Source of the DNA: Blautia sp. MSJ-19 | GTDB taxonomy: Bacteria > Bacillota > Clostridia > Lachnospirales > Lachnospiraceae | DNA length: 64,000 nt | Direction: 5' to 3' | Assembly: GCF_018918125.1 (NCBI RefSeq) | Contig: NZ_JAHLQA010000007.1 | Coordinates: 406,926 to 470,925 of the forward strand | Shown: positions 8,089 through 16,919 of the stretch, piece by piece | Layout: each line of letters starts with the position of its first letter | How positions within the stretch are numbered: position 1 is the first letter of the stretch | Program-made: the position numbers and the translations under genes | Notes under the pieces: model-generated | What the model was told of the DNA's origin: nothing | Seen by the model: the letters and a program-made list of their open reading frames with translations, nothing else | The model's database searches: none

Positions 8089-10509
8089 TTAAGTCCTTTC
8101 ATGATGTGAGATGCGTACGGTGTCACTGAAAAGCTGTTCAGTCAGAGAAGAAGAAACGGCATTGATCTGGTCAAAATCAACCTGAAGCGGCAGGACTTTT
8201 CCTTCTGCAAAAAGGTTCATGCCCTGCAGAATGCCTTCTTCAGAGCTTTCAACGAGGGTTCCGTGGTATTCTGTCATAAATCCATGACATCCGTTGACGT
8301 CACATGTTACGACTGGAATTCCCAGAGTAGCAGCTTCCATCAGAACGATCGGGCGGCCTTCATAAAAAGAAGACAGCAGGAACAGATCACAGCACCGTAA
8401 GACCGGCATTGGATTCTGCATGGAGTAGATCAGAACAATGTGATCAGCAGCTGCAAGGGAACGGGCATAGGAGACCTCTTCGTCGTAAAGGGTTCCGACG
8501 CCGCCGATGAGAATCAGCCAGGTATCCGGATGGCTGGTCCAGTAGGTATTAAAAGCATTCAGAAGCCGGGTATGTCCCTTTTCCGGAGAATAGCGTCCGA
8601 TACTGATGAATTTATGCCCCTGGCCGTTGAGAATCTGCGAAAGCTTTTCTGGAGAAACCGTGGATCTGGTCGTTTCCTGGAAAGAAAAAGATTCCAGACT
8701 GCGCTTCAGGACGGTCTGATGATCATGGCAGTTATTGATGACCATGACCCTGGCCGGATCTGCACCAATGCCGTGAATCGTGGAATCCAGAATGTCATTG
8801 CTGACAGTGACGATATGGTCATAAGTCTGGTAAGCCTCATGAAGCAGCGGAAGATTCTGATTTCCTTTGGTACGGATTTCATCCGCCATATCGTTGTGAA
8901 CCCAGATGACCCTGCCACAGGGAGATTCTTCAAAAAGGGAAGTGATATATGCTTCGTAACCATTATAATGAACTACAGCAGAAAACTCAGTACTGCCAAA
9001 ATGTTTCTGCCATTCACGCCGGTAGGCAGTGTGCACACGCCGGTCTGCCAGAGAAGAATTTTTGCCGCGCATTTTGTACATCAATGCAAGACCGGTCAGA
9101 ATATCCATGTTCATTTCGCTTGCAAGAGGATAAATCCCGACATGTTCCGGAATGCGGTTCATTCTTTCCGGATGTTCTTTGACAGAGATCAGACGGAAAG
9201 ACAGGAAATAATTGTATTTGTCAAGATCCAGTTCATGAAGCATGGCATAGAGGGCACTGGTGATGCCATTCTGATCCAGATCACCGCCATAGAGCAGGAT
9301 ATTTTGCTTGCCGTTTCCGCAGTAAGTTCTGGTGCGGCAGCAGTTCTCACCAAGAAAGACCTGACGACAGATCTTTTCAGCACCATGTCCGTCTTCATAG
9401 GTAGCATAGGTTTCCATAAAAGCATCGGTAGGAGTGCCGCCATTTTGGTGAACGAACGGAATGACATCTTCAGCTTTTTCTGTATAGTGGAACGGATAAG
9501 ATTCCAGATTTTCATACATGCCGCGGGTACTCTCGTATTCCAGACGGTCATAAGCATAAAAGATGATTTTTTTGCCACTGTTGGCATAGTCATAAAAAAC
9601 GCTGGAATAATCGGTGATCAGTGTATCGCAAAGGCTAAGACCCTCATACGTATCCCAATCTGAGGGGAAGGCACGGATATGACGATAATGATCGAAGTTT
9701 TCAGAACCATGCAGAAACGGATGGAGCTTGACAAGAAGTATTTCATTGTCGTTTAACTGCTGGTCCCAGAGAGAAAGACTGTCTGATAAAGTCTGCATAT
9801 ATTCCTGCTGTTCCACCTGATTGAAGATTCCGCGATAAGTAGGAAAATAAGTGATCAGGAATTTGTCCCTGAGTCCGGCACGTTCTTTCAGAGCAGAATC
9901 TGGTTTGTGCCGGAAGATATCATTGCGCGGATAGCCTTCATGCAGAACAGTTCCGCGATACAGTTTATCCAGCATGTAGGCTCCGGACATTTTTTCCTCC
10001 ATAAAACGGTTTGGAAATACCAGATAGTCAGAATCCAGAAGATTGCGAAGCACATTTCCCATCGTGACCATCTCCGGACGATTGTCACGTCCCATTTTTT
10101 TGAGCGGAGTACCATGCCAGGTGTTCAGATAGATCTGTCCGTCTTTTTTTATGAAACGTCCAGGAAAGGAAGAATCATTTACGAGATAACCGGCACGGCT
10201 GAGTGCTCTGTAGTAAGCAACCGAACCTGTGCGCACAAAATGAACTCCCTGGATGGAGTTCTTGTGGAGTTTCTCTTTGATTTCGTTTTCGACGCTCTTG
10301 TGGACAGACAGGACAAGCGTGAATTTGTGATAAGGCTCTTTACAGAGCTCTTTTAATAAGGAAAGAATATTACTTTCCAGTGCCTTGCCACTTCTGGATT
10401 CCAGAAGGATCATATGTGGATCAAGACTGTTTCTTTCATAAAAAGAGTTGTAAAAAGGATACCAGCTCCCGCTTTTTAATTTATTTTTCACTTTGCCAAG
10501 AAAGCTCAT
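8089..10509 (-). CDS. Fusion of a glycerophosphotransferase domain and a GT4-type glycosyltransferase
   Basis: A two-domain protein of 806 aa. The first half is a Glyphos_transf domain (TWHGTPLKKMGRD, TYFPTYRG, LLVKLHPF, LITDYSSVFYDYANSG). The second half is a GT-B glycosyltransferase of the GT4 type, with FISIGRYSPEKGH, a nucleotide-sugar-site glutamate region SSFYEGRPIVLMEA and PVVTCDVNG. The likely role is alternating addition of polyol-phosphate and sugar in a cell-surface polymer. An in-frame ATG exists at 10527 but has no ribosome binding site. The ATG at 10509 sits behind GGAAGGAAA, so I start there. It is the first gene of the leftward operon served by the promoter at 10555-10583. Confidence 0.85.
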   Translation of the reverse strand: MSFLGKVKNKLKSGSWYPFYNSFYERNSLDPHMILLESRSGKALESNILSLLKELCKEPYHKFTLVLSVHKSVENEIKEKLHKNSIQGVHFVRTGSVAYYRALSRAGYLVNDSSFPGRFIKKDGQIYLNTWHGTPLKKMGRDNRPEMVTMGNVLRNLLDSDYLVFPNRFMEEKMSGAYMLDKLYRGTVLHEGYPRNDIFRHKPDSALKERAGLRDKFLITYFPTYRGIFNQVEQQEYMQTLSDSLSLWDQQLNDNEILLVKLHPFLHGSENFDHYRHIRAFPSDWDTYEGLSLCDTLITDYSSVFYDYANSGKKIIFYAYDRLEYESTRGMYENLESYPFHYTEKAEDVIPFVHQNGGTPTDAFMETYATYEDGHGAEKICRQVFLGENCCRTRTYCGNGKQNILLYGGDLDQNGITSALYAMLHELDLDKYNYFLSFRLISVKEHPERMNRIPEHVGIYPLASEMNMDILTGLALMYKMRGKNSSLADRRVHTAYRREWQKHFGSTEFSAVVHYNGYEAYITSLFEESPCGRVIWVHNDMADEIRTKGNQNLPLLHEAYQTYDHIVTVSNDILDSTIHGIGADPARVMVINNCHDHQTVLKRSLESFSFQETTRSTVSPEKLSQILNGQGHKFISIGRYSPEKGHTRLLNAFNTYWTSHPDTWLILIGGVGTLYDEEVSYARSLAAADHIVLIYSMQNPMPVLRCCDLFLLSSFYEGRPIVLMEAATLGIPVVTCDVNGCHGFMTEYHGTLVESSEEGILQGMNLFAEGKVLPLQVDFDQINAVSSSLTEQLFSDTVRISHHERT

Positions 10510-10554
10510 TTCCGGATTTCCTTCCATATAAATATACTTTAATCGAATATATTT

Positions 10555-10583
10555 ACTATATCAAATGCAAAATCCCATGTCAA
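10555..10583 (-). promoter_or_regulatory. Promoter of the leftward glycerophosphotransferase/two-component operon
   Basis: On the minus strand TTGACA (10583-10578), a 17-nt spacer, then TATAGT (10560-10555). This near-consensus sigma-A promoter is the only good one seen for the four leftward genes down to 3524. Confidence 0.8.
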
Positions 10584-10670
10584 TGTCGTGTAAAAGGAAG
10601 AAACACTGTGAACAGTGAACAATGCAGGGGAGGAATTTTTTGCGATAGCTGTAAAATATTACCCATTAAC

Positions 10671-10706
10671 AGGAAAATATTTTACCCTGATTCCAAATAT
10701 TTTCCT
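10671..10706. promoter_or_regulatory. 12-bp perfect inverted repeat upstream of the sugar importer operon
   Basis: AGGAAAATATTT at 10671-10682 is the exact reverse complement of AAATATTTTCCT at 10695-10706, with a 12-bp spacer. A further related half site, GTAAAATATTAC, lies at about 10651-10662. The repeat ends 2 bp before the -35 region of the promoter at 10708-10736. A regulator binding site is likely; the two-component regulator or the AraC protein at 15.7 kb are candidates. Confidence 0.5.
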
Positions 10707-10707
10707 G

Positions 10708-10736
10708 TTTTGGGAAAAAGATTTTACTGTTATAAT
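10708..10736 (+). promoter_or_regulatory. Promoter of the rhamnose-type ABC importer operon
   Basis: A weak -35 (TTTTGG, 10708-10713), a 17-nt spacer and a perfect TATAAT (10731-10736) preceded by TGT, an extended -10. The weak -35 next to an inverted repeat fits an activator-dependent promoter. Confidence 0.6.
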
Positions 10737-10769
10737 GATTTCAGACTTAAGAAAAGGGAGGAAAGAGCC

Positions 10770-12275
10770 GTGTCTGAATATGTTCTTGAACTTAAAGGCA
10801 TAACAAAGATTTTCCCGGGCGTTAAGGCACTGAACAATGTGCAGTTCCAGTTAAAACCTGGCGAAGTTCACGCACTTATGGGTGAAAACGGTGCTGGTAA
10901 ATCAACATTTATTAAGGTTATTACCGGTGTACATAAGGCAGAAGAAGGCGAGATGTTCTTAAATGGACAGAAGGTGGATTTCAAAGGACCGAAAGATGCA
11001 CAGGCAGCAGGTATTGCAGCCGTATATCAGCATCCGACATCTTATCCGCATCTGACCGTTGCAGAAAATATTTTCATGGGTCACGAGATCATCAAAAACA
11101 GAATGATCCAGTGGAAAGCCATGAACACAGAAGCGAACAAACTTCTGAAACAGCTGGATGCAGACTTTGATGCAACAGCAGAAATGGGTACTTTGAGTGT
11201 TGCTCAGCAGCAGATGGTTGAGATTGCAAAGGCAATGTCCACCAACGCAAGAATCATCATTCTTGATGAGCCTACTGCAGCACTGACAAGATCTGAATCC
11301 GAAAAACTTTACACACTGGTTGATAAATTAAAAGCTGACGGAGTTTCCATCATCTTCATTTCTCATCGTTTTGAAGATATGTACCGTCTGGCAAGCAGAG
11401 TTACTGTATTCCGTGATTCTCAGTACATCGGAACTTATGATGTAGACGGAATTACAAATGCAGATCTGATCAAGGCAATGGTTGGTCGTGAGATCAAAGA
11501 CCTGTTCCCGAAACCGGAAGTAAAACTGGGAGATGAGATGCTCAAGATTGAGAATCTTTCCAGAACAGGTTATTTCAAAGACGTATCCTTCAGTGTTCGT
11601 GCAGGTGAGATCCTCGGACTTACCGGTCTGGTAGGTGCAGGACGTACCGAAACTGTAGAAGCTGTCTGTGGTATTACACAGCCGGATTCCGGTAAGGTTT
11701 ACCTGGAAGGCAAAGAAGTTCACATCAAACAGCCGTCCGATGCAATGGAAAAAGGTATCATCCTTCTTCCGGAAGACCGTCAGAAAGAAGGTCTGATCAT
11801 GAGCTGGGGACTTGGAAGAAACGTAACACTTCCTACCATCAGCAAATATGCAAAGAGCGGTATCAATGATGAGAAGACAGAGCGTGATCTTGCAAAGAAA
11901 CTTCTTGAAGAGGTTGATACAAAAGCAGTTGATATCTTCCAGCCGGCAAGCTCTCTTTCCGGTGGTAACCAGCAGAAAGTTGTTGTTGCCAAGGCTCTTA
12001 GCCAGGAAATGAAAGTTGTTATCATGGATGAGCCTACCAAAGGTGTAGACGTAGGTGCAAAAGCTGAGATCTATGCGATCATGGGTGACCTTGCAAAGAA
12101 AGGATATGCAATTATCCTGATTTCTTCCGAAATGCCGGAGATCCTTGGTATGGCAGACCGTATCGTCGTTATGTGTAACGGACGTAAGACCGGTGAGCTG
12201 AACCGTGGCGAAGCTACACAGGAGAGAATCCTTGAACTCGCAATGGAAAAAGGACATACAGGGGGTGCTGAATAA
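10770..12275 (+). CDS. Sugar ABC transporter ATPase, CUT2 type (RbsA-like, two ATPase domains)
   Basis: Energises import of a monosaccharide. The start is the GTG at 10770 behind GGGAGG (10756-10761), giving 501 aa, the usual length for this family. The N-terminal domain has a full Walker A (GENGAGKST, residues 38-46), LSVAQQQ signature and LDEPTAALT. The C-terminal domain shows the family's altered P-loop (GLVGAGRTE) and an intact LSGGNQQK signature and MDEPTKGVD. The longer frame upstream of 10770 lacks a ribosome binding site. The stop overlaps the next gene's ATG (TAATG). With the two permeases and the RhaS-like receptor downstream it forms one importer, probably for L-rhamnose. Confidence 0.9.
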   Translation: MSEYVLELKGITKIFPGVKALNNVQFQLKPGEVHALMGENGAGKSTFIKVITGVHKAEEGEMFLNGQKVDFKGPKDAQAAGIAAVYQHPTSYPHLTVAENIFMGHEIIKNRMIQWKAMNTEANKLLKQLDADFDATAEMGTLSVAQQQMVEIAKAMSTNARIIILDEPTAALTRSESEKLYTLVDKLKADGVSIIFISHRFEDMYRLASRVTVFRDSQYIGTYDVDGITNADLIKAMVGREIKDLFPKPEVKLGDEMLKIENLSRTGYFKDVSFSVRAGEILGLTGLVGAGRTETVEAVCGITQPDSGKVYLEGKEVHIKQPSDAMEKGIILLPEDRQKEGLIMSWGLGRNVTLPTISKYAKSGINDEKTERDLAKKLLEEVDTKAVDIFQPASSLSGGNQQKVVVAKALSQEMKVVIMDEPTKGVDVGAKAEIYAIMGDLAKKGYAIILISSEMPEILGMADRIVVMCNGRKTGELNRGEATQERILELAMEKGHTGGAE

Positions 12276-13270
12276 TGGAAAAGAAGTCAGTCATGAAAAA
12301 GATCACAGGCTCCCGTGAAGCACTGCTCGCAGTTGTCCTGATCGTTCTTTTTGTAGTCATTACAGCAATCAACCCATCATTCCTGACACCTAAGTCACTG
12401 ATGGATATGCTGAAAAATAACGCAGTAACAATGGTAATGTCACTTGGTATGCTTTGTGTAATGCTTGTTGGCGGTATTGATATTTCTATCATGTCAACAC
12501 TTGCACTTTCCGGTATGAGCATTGGTATGCTTCTGAAATACGGACATATCTCCAGCACACCGCTTGCATTCCTGATCGCAATTGTGATCGGTATCGCATG
12601 TGGAGCAGTTGTAGGTCTGATCATTTCAAGAGCAGATGTTCCTCCGATCATCGCAACCATGGGCTTCATGTACATCTACCGTGCACTTGGTTATCAGGTA
12701 TCCCACGGTGGTGAATGGGCAAGTGCAGCAGCACTTGGTAACTTCAAGAATTTTGCAACAACAAAATTCCTTGGACTGAATGCAGTCATCTGGGTAATCA
12801 TTGTATGCTATATCTTCTTCTTCTGGTTCATGAAATGGACGAGAACAGGACGTATGATCTATGCAGTCGGAAGTAACCCGAGTGCAGCAGAAGTATCCGG
12901 TATCAACGTAAAGAATATCAAACTTCTTGTTTATACCATCATGGGTCTTCTTGCAGGTCTTGGCGGAGCTCTTCAGGTTTCTGTATATGCATCCGCAATG
13001 CCTGATATGCAGTACGGCGGTGAGATGGACGTTATCGCAGCCTGCGTTATCGGTGGTGTAAGCATGAGCGGTGGACGTGGTACAGTAATTGGTGCTTTAC
13101 TTGGATCCCTGATCCTTGCAACAATCGCAAAAGCACTTCCGCTGATCCCATTCTTCAACCAGTTATGGCTGAACACAATCAAGGGTATTATCATCCTTGT
13201 CGTAGTAGTAATGAACGTAATCCTGCAGCGTATCGCTGATAAGAATGCACTGAAAGGAAGGGAGATGTAA
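12275..13270 (+). CDS. Sugar ABC transporter permease, CUT2 type
   Basis: Integral membrane subunit of 331 aa (BPD_transp_2 family, as in RbsC and the rhamnose permeases). About eight to ten hydrophobic segments are visible, with the family motif GGIDISIMSTLAL near residue 65 and GGVSMSGGRGTVIGALLG near 265. It pairs with the second permease at 13273 to form a heterodimeric channel, the arrangement known for rhamnose importers. The ATG overlaps the ATPase stop codon and the next gene starts 2 bp after its stop, so translation is coupled. Confidence 0.9.
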   Translation: MEKKSVMKKITGSREALLAVVLIVLFVVITAINPSFLTPKSLMDMLKNNAVTMVMSLGMLCVMLVGGIDISIMSTLALSGMSIGMLLKYGHISSTPLAFLIAIVIGIACGAVVGLIISRADVPPIIATMGFMYIYRALGYQVSHGGEWASAAALGNFKNFATTKFLGLNAVIWVIIVCYIFFFWFMKWTRTGRMIYAVGSNPSAAEVSGINVKNIKLLVYTIMGLLAGLGGALQVSVYASAMPDMQYGGEMDVIAACVIGGVSMSGGRGTVIGALLGSLILATIAKALPLIPFFNQLWLNTIKGIIILVVVVMNVILQRIADKNALKGREM

Positions 13271-13272
13271 TC

Positions 13273-14280
13273 ATGGCTGGAAAATCTGGAAGAAGTATTA
13301 ATAATGTACCGGAAAGCCCAGTGAAGAAAATGATCTTCTCCTGGGAGGGAATATTGGTTTTACTGTTCATCGCAGTCAATATTTTCTGTGCAATGTTTTC
13401 TGAATATTATAACCTGAGCAGTCTGCTCCGTCAGATGCCGGTTTACCTGGCAGAAGTATTCATGATGCTGCCGATGGCATACATCCTGGTACTTGGCGAG
13501 ATCGATATCTCCGTAGGTGCGATCGTTTGCCTCTCTGCAACAATGAGCTGTATCGTGTGCAATACAAATGCACCATTTATCGTAGTTGTTATCACAGCAC
13601 TTGGTGTTGGTACGATCTGCGGTGCGATCAATGGTTTCATCCTGACAAAATTCCAGGAACTGCCTCCAATGATCGTAACACTGGCAACACAGATCATCTT
13701 CCGTGGTATCTCCGAGATCGTTCTTGGAAGCGGCGGTAGTATTTCCGCAAGCAACACAGATGGTTTCCGTGCAATCGGCGGAAAAGTTGGAAGTGTTCCA
13801 TACATCCTGTTCCTCGTAGTGATCCTTTCAGTGATCTTTGCCGTAATCTTAGGCAAGAGTACATTTGGACGCCGTGTATATGCAATCGGTACAAACCGTC
13901 TGACAGCATATTACTCAGGTGTACATGTACAGAAGATCCGTTTCATCATCTACACCATCATGGGTACAGTTTCCGGACTGTGTGCACTGTTCCTGGTATC
14001 TTCTTCATACGGTGCAAATACAACAACCGGTAACGGATTTGAAATGGATGCCATCGCAATGGCAGTATTCGGAGGTATCTCCTCTACAGGTGGTAAAGGT
14101 AATATTGCAGGTGGATTTATTTCCGCATTCATTATCGTTTGCCTTCGTGTAGGTCTTGGTCAGAGAAACGTCAATGCACAGGTTATCCTGCTGATCATCG
14201 GTGTTCTCCTGATCGCAGCAGTAGCTCTTCCGAACATCATCGGAAATGTAAAAAAAGCAGTAAGCATGAAGAAAAACTAA
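13273..14280 (+). CDS. Sugar ABC transporter permease, CUT2 type (second subunit)
   Basis: A 335-aa membrane protein homologous to the preceding permease, with the motif LGEIDISVGAIVCLSA near residue 75 and GGISSTGGKGNIAGG near 265. The ATG follows GGGAG. Two different permeases beside one double ATPase are typical of rhamnose-type CUT2 importers, whereas ribose importers use one permease. Residues 1-20 form a polar cytoplasmic tail before the first helix. Confidence 0.9.
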   Translation: MAGKSGRSINNVPESPVKKMIFSWEGILVLLFIAVNIFCAMFSEYYNLSSLLRQMPVYLAEVFMMLPMAYILVLGEIDISVGAIVCLSATMSCIVCNTNAPFIVVVITALGVGTICGAINGFILTKFQELPPMIVTLATQIIFRGISEIVLGSGGSISASNTDGFRAIGGKVGSVPYILFLVVILSVIFAVILGKSTFGRRVYAIGTNRLTAYYSGVHVQKIRFIIYTIMGTVSGLCALFLVSSSYGANTTTGNGFEMDAIAMAVFGGISSTGGKGNIAGGFISAFIIVCLRVGLGQRNVNAQVILLIIGVLLIAAVALPNIIGNVKKAVSMKKN

Positions 14281-14307
14281 ATATAATACTAGGGTTAAAA
14301 ATTCCGG

Positions 14308-14337
14308 ATCCGTATATGAGCTTGCTCATATGTGGAT
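14308..14337 (+). other. Intercistronic stem-loop before the binding-protein gene
   Basis: A 14-bp stem (14308-14321 with 14324-14337, two G-T wobbles) has almost no loop and no T-run after it. Such hairpins between permease and receptor genes often protect or uncouple the receptor mRNA. A possible promoter (TTGCTC 14322, 18-nt spacer, TATACT 14346-14351) begins inside it. Confidence 0.5.
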
Positions 14338-14430
14338 AAAGGTAGTATACTAATTAAGTAAGTGGCTGCTCTCTTGTAGCAGGGGAGCAGTTGCAAATAA
14401 AAAACTATATTTCCAAGGGAGGAAAACAAA

Positions 14431-15459
14431 ATGAACAAAAAAGTTATTAGCGCACTTCTTTGTGGAGCAATGGTACTCGGCTGTGCAGCACCTGTAATGG
14501 CAGCTGACAAAGCAGGAGACGGACAGAAAATCGCACTGGTTGGTAAATCCGCAGGTAACGCATTCTTCGAAATCGCTGCAAAAGCATTCAAAGAAACAGC
14601 AGAAGCTGAAGGTGCAACTGTAGATGTTGTTTATCCAGAAGCTGCAACAGCTGATGCTCAGATCAAAGTTCTTGACAACCTGATCTCCCAGCAGCCAGAT
14701 GCAATCTGCATCTCCGCAAACGACGTTAACGCTCTTCAGGCTAAACTGGAAGAAGCTATGGACGCTGGAATCAAAGTATCTTCCTTCGACTCCGCTCCAA
14801 ATAAAGACAGCCGTCAGGTATTCGTAAACCAGGCTGGTACACAGGCAGTTGGACAGGCTCTTATGGATGCAGTTCTTGACATCTCCGGTGGAGAAGGACA
14901 GTTCGCTATCCTTTCTGCAACATCTCAGTCTGCAAACCAGAACGCTTGGATCGACGCTATGAAATCCATCATGGAAGGCGATGAGAAATACAGCAAACTG
15001 GAACTTGTAGAAGTAGCTTATGGTGATGACGAACCTCAGAAATCTACAGACCAGACAGCAGCTCTTCTTCAGAACTACCCAGATCTGAAAGTTATCTGCG
15101 CACCTACAACAGTTGGTATCGCTGCAGCTGCTAAATACCTTCAGGACAACGAATCTGCTTGCAAACTGACAGGTCTTGGACTTCCATCTGAAATGGTTGA
15201 GTACACAGGCGATGACGATGCACATTCCTGCCCATACTTCTATCTGTGGGATATGGAAGGCCTTGGAAAACTTTCCGCATATGCAACAATGGCACTTGTA
15301 AAAGGTGACATCACTGGTGCAGTTGACGAAACATTCACAGCTGGCGATATGGGTGAATACACAATCACAACAGCTGATGACGAAGGAACAGAAATCGTTC
15401 TTGGTGAGCCACTTCAGTTCACACCAGAAAACGTTGAAGAGTACGCAGCACTGTACTAA
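14431..15459 (+). CDS. rhaS: Rhamnose-type ABC transporter substrate-binding protein
   Basis: Extracellular sugar receptor of 342 aa. The signal peptide covers residues 1-24 (cleavage after PVMA); a possible lipobox VLGC at Cys18 would instead anchor it as a lipoprotein. The body matches rhamnose receptors closely: ICISANDVNAL near 95, SSFDSAP, ILSATSQSANQNAWID near 155, APTTVGIAAAAKYL, TGLGLPSEM and a C-terminal FTAGDMGEYTI. These are the hallmarks of the RhaS family rather than RbsB. The ATG follows GGGAGG. It is the last gene of the importer operon, set apart by a 150-bp gap with a stem-loop and perhaps its own promoter, which would allow higher receptor levels. Confidence 0.85.
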   Translation: MNKKVISALLCGAMVLGCAAPVMAADKAGDGQKIALVGKSAGNAFFEIAAKAFKETAEAEGATVDVVYPEAATADAQIKVLDNLISQQPDAICISANDVNALQAKLEEAMDAGIKVSSFDSAPNKDSRQVFVNQAGTQAVGQALMDAVLDISGGEGQFAILSATSQSANQNAWIDAMKSIMEGDEKYSKLELVEVAYGDDEPQKSTDQTAALLQNYPDLKVICAPTTVGIAAAAKYLQDNESACKLTGLGLPSEMVEYTGDDDAHSCPYFYLWDMEGLGKLSAYATMALVKGDITGAVDETFTAGDMGEYTITTADDEGTEIVLGEPLQFTPENVEEYAALY

Positions 15460-15512
15460 TCAGTACGCTTAAAAAGCTAAAGTTTTTCTGAATATGATAA
15501 ATCCTTAAAAGA

Positions 15513-15545
15513 CAGGGCGGAGCCGTAAGGCTTCGCTCTGTTTTT
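15513..15545 (+). terminator. Rho-independent terminator of the importer operon
   Basis: A 12-bp stem (CAGGGCGGAGCC with GGCTTCGCTCTG, two wobbles) with a GTAA loop, followed by TTTTTG. Confidence 0.9.
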
Positions 15546-15695
15546 GTGATTATGGGGATGTCGGCATCGGATTGGATAAATCTCTTGTTTCTCGATGTTG
15601 GGGATCTATTGCTTTATAATGTCCGGGCATGGTAGAATAAAGAAAGTAAATTACTGTGCTTAGAATATCGGCAGCAAAGAAAGCGGGAGTAGCAG

Positions 15696-16679
15696 ATGCG
15701 GCAGGCTTTATTGGATCATTTAAGAGTTATTACAAAAGAAGAACAGCGTATTCTGGACGGCGTGGCAGAGGTGGATAAGGATTTGTACACCTCCGGTAAG
15801 GATTTCACCGTGGACAGTGCCAAGATGCTCAGCGAAGGAAAACTGATCGCAGTGCGCACACATACGCGATTCGTCCATTTTCCATCTCATCGGCACAATT
15901 TTATCGAGGTGCTTTATGTCTGTCAGGGGCAGCTTACAAACATCATTGGTGGTAAAGAAGTCGTGATTCGTGAGGGAGAACTGCTTTTTCTGAACCAGTT
16001 TACCAGACATGAAATCCTTCCGGCAGGAGAGGGTGATATCGCAATCAACTTTATGATTCTTCCGGAGTTTTTTGATGTGGCATATACGATGGCGGGGAAT
16101 AATAATGTGCTTGCAGATTTTCTGGTCAATGTGCTCAGACAGGATGAGGAGCGTGGAGAATATTTGCATTTTAAGGTTGCAGAAGTGTTGCAGATTCAGA
16201 ATCTTCTGGAAAACATGATTTACTCTCTCGTAACCGGCAAAGGCGATCAGAACCGGATCAACCAGACAACGATGGGGCTTATTTTCCTCTATCTGCTGGA
16301 ATCTGTACAGTATGCGGAGATGCGTCTCCCAAACCAGTATGAAAATATGATCGCAATGACGACACTCGATTATATCGAACAGCAGTACAGGACTGCTACA
16401 CTGACCGAACTTTGTGAGAAACTGCATCTTCCAATGCACATGCTGAGCAAGATGATCAAGAAAAATACAGGATTTAATTTCAAGGAATTGCTCCAGCGTA
16501 AACGACTGAACAAAGCGGTGGAGCTGATGTGTGAGACAGACCTTCCGATCAGCGACATCATTGCAGCGGTTGGCTACGAGAACGGAAGTTATTTCCACCG
16601 TGTGTTCAAAGAACGGTATCACACCACACCGAGGGCTTTTCGCGTGGCAAATGGCAAAGAAGAGCGCGTGAGATTGTGA
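15696..16679 (+). CDS. AraC family transcriptional regulator with cupin-like sensor domain
   Basis: Cytoplasmic regulator of 327 aa. Residues of about 60-150 form a cupin-like sugar-binding domain (HRHNFIEVLYVCQG, EGELLFLNQFTRHEI). The last 100 residues are two AraC helix-turn-helix motifs, ending in AAVGYENGSYFHRVFKERYHTTPRAFR. The ATG follows GGGAG; TATAAT at 15615-15620 may be its -10, with no clear -35. Its place directly behind the rhamnose-type importer makes it a candidate activator of that operon in the manner of RhaR/RhaS regulators. This is inference from position and fold. Confidence 0.85.
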   Translation: MRQALLDHLRVITKEEQRILDGVAEVDKDLYTSGKDFTVDSAKMLSEGKLIAVRTHTRFVHFPSHRHNFIEVLYVCQGQLTNIIGGKEVVIREGELLFLNQFTRHEILPAGEGDIAINFMILPEFFDVAYTMAGNNNVLADFLVNVLRQDEERGEYLHFKVAEVLQIQNLLENMIYSLVTGKGDQNRINQTTMGLIFLYLLESVQYAEMRLPNQYENMIAMTTLDYIEQQYRTATLTELCEKLHLPMHMLSKMIKKNTGFNFKELLQRKRLNKAVELMCETDLPISDIIAAVGYENGSYFHRVFKERYHTTPRAFRVANGKEERVRL

Positions 16680-16727
16680 GACAGTTGGGTGGTAGCGAAA
16701 AATTGATTGTGCTTTATAAAGAATAAA

Positions 16728-16782
16728 AAAGGGACATGTAGATGTAATGAAATACATTTGCACGTCCCTTAGATTTTATTTT
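16728..16782. terminator. Bidirectional terminator between araC-type gene and bile salt hydrolase operon
   Basis: AAGGGAC (16729-16735) pairs with GTCCCTT (16764-16770) with further inner pairing (ATGT with ACAT). A run of six A lies on the left, which is a T-run for leftward transcripts, and a T-rich tail lies on the right. It is strongest for the leftward operon. Confidence 0.7.
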
Positions 16783-16803
16783 ATCATTTGTATCAGACAA
16801 GAA

Positions 16804-16915
16804 CTGTCCACAGATTATGTAGAACATGAATGCAGAGAAGCTGCTGTTCTGAATAATTGGAAAAGTTCTCTTTTGTGTCCTGCTCTTTTGTACATATCTT
16901 AAAATCTGTGGTCAG
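16804..16915 (-). other. Nested hairpin structure at the 3' end of the bile salt hydrolase operon
   Basis: A 13-bp outer stem with one mismatch (16804-16816 CTGTCCACAGATT with 16903-16915) encloses a hairpin where AGAACA (16821-16826) pairs with TGTTCT (16845-16850) and GCAG (16832-16835) with CTGC (16841-16844). It lies between the last gene of the leftward operon and its terminator, so it would be in the 3' UTR. I do not recognise a known RNA. Confidence 0.35.
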
Positions 16916-16919
16916 TATA

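Noticed and set aside
8440..9663. 407-codon open frame antisense to the transferase fusion gene
   Set aside because: No domain and no ribosome binding site; the opposite strand has clear motifs.
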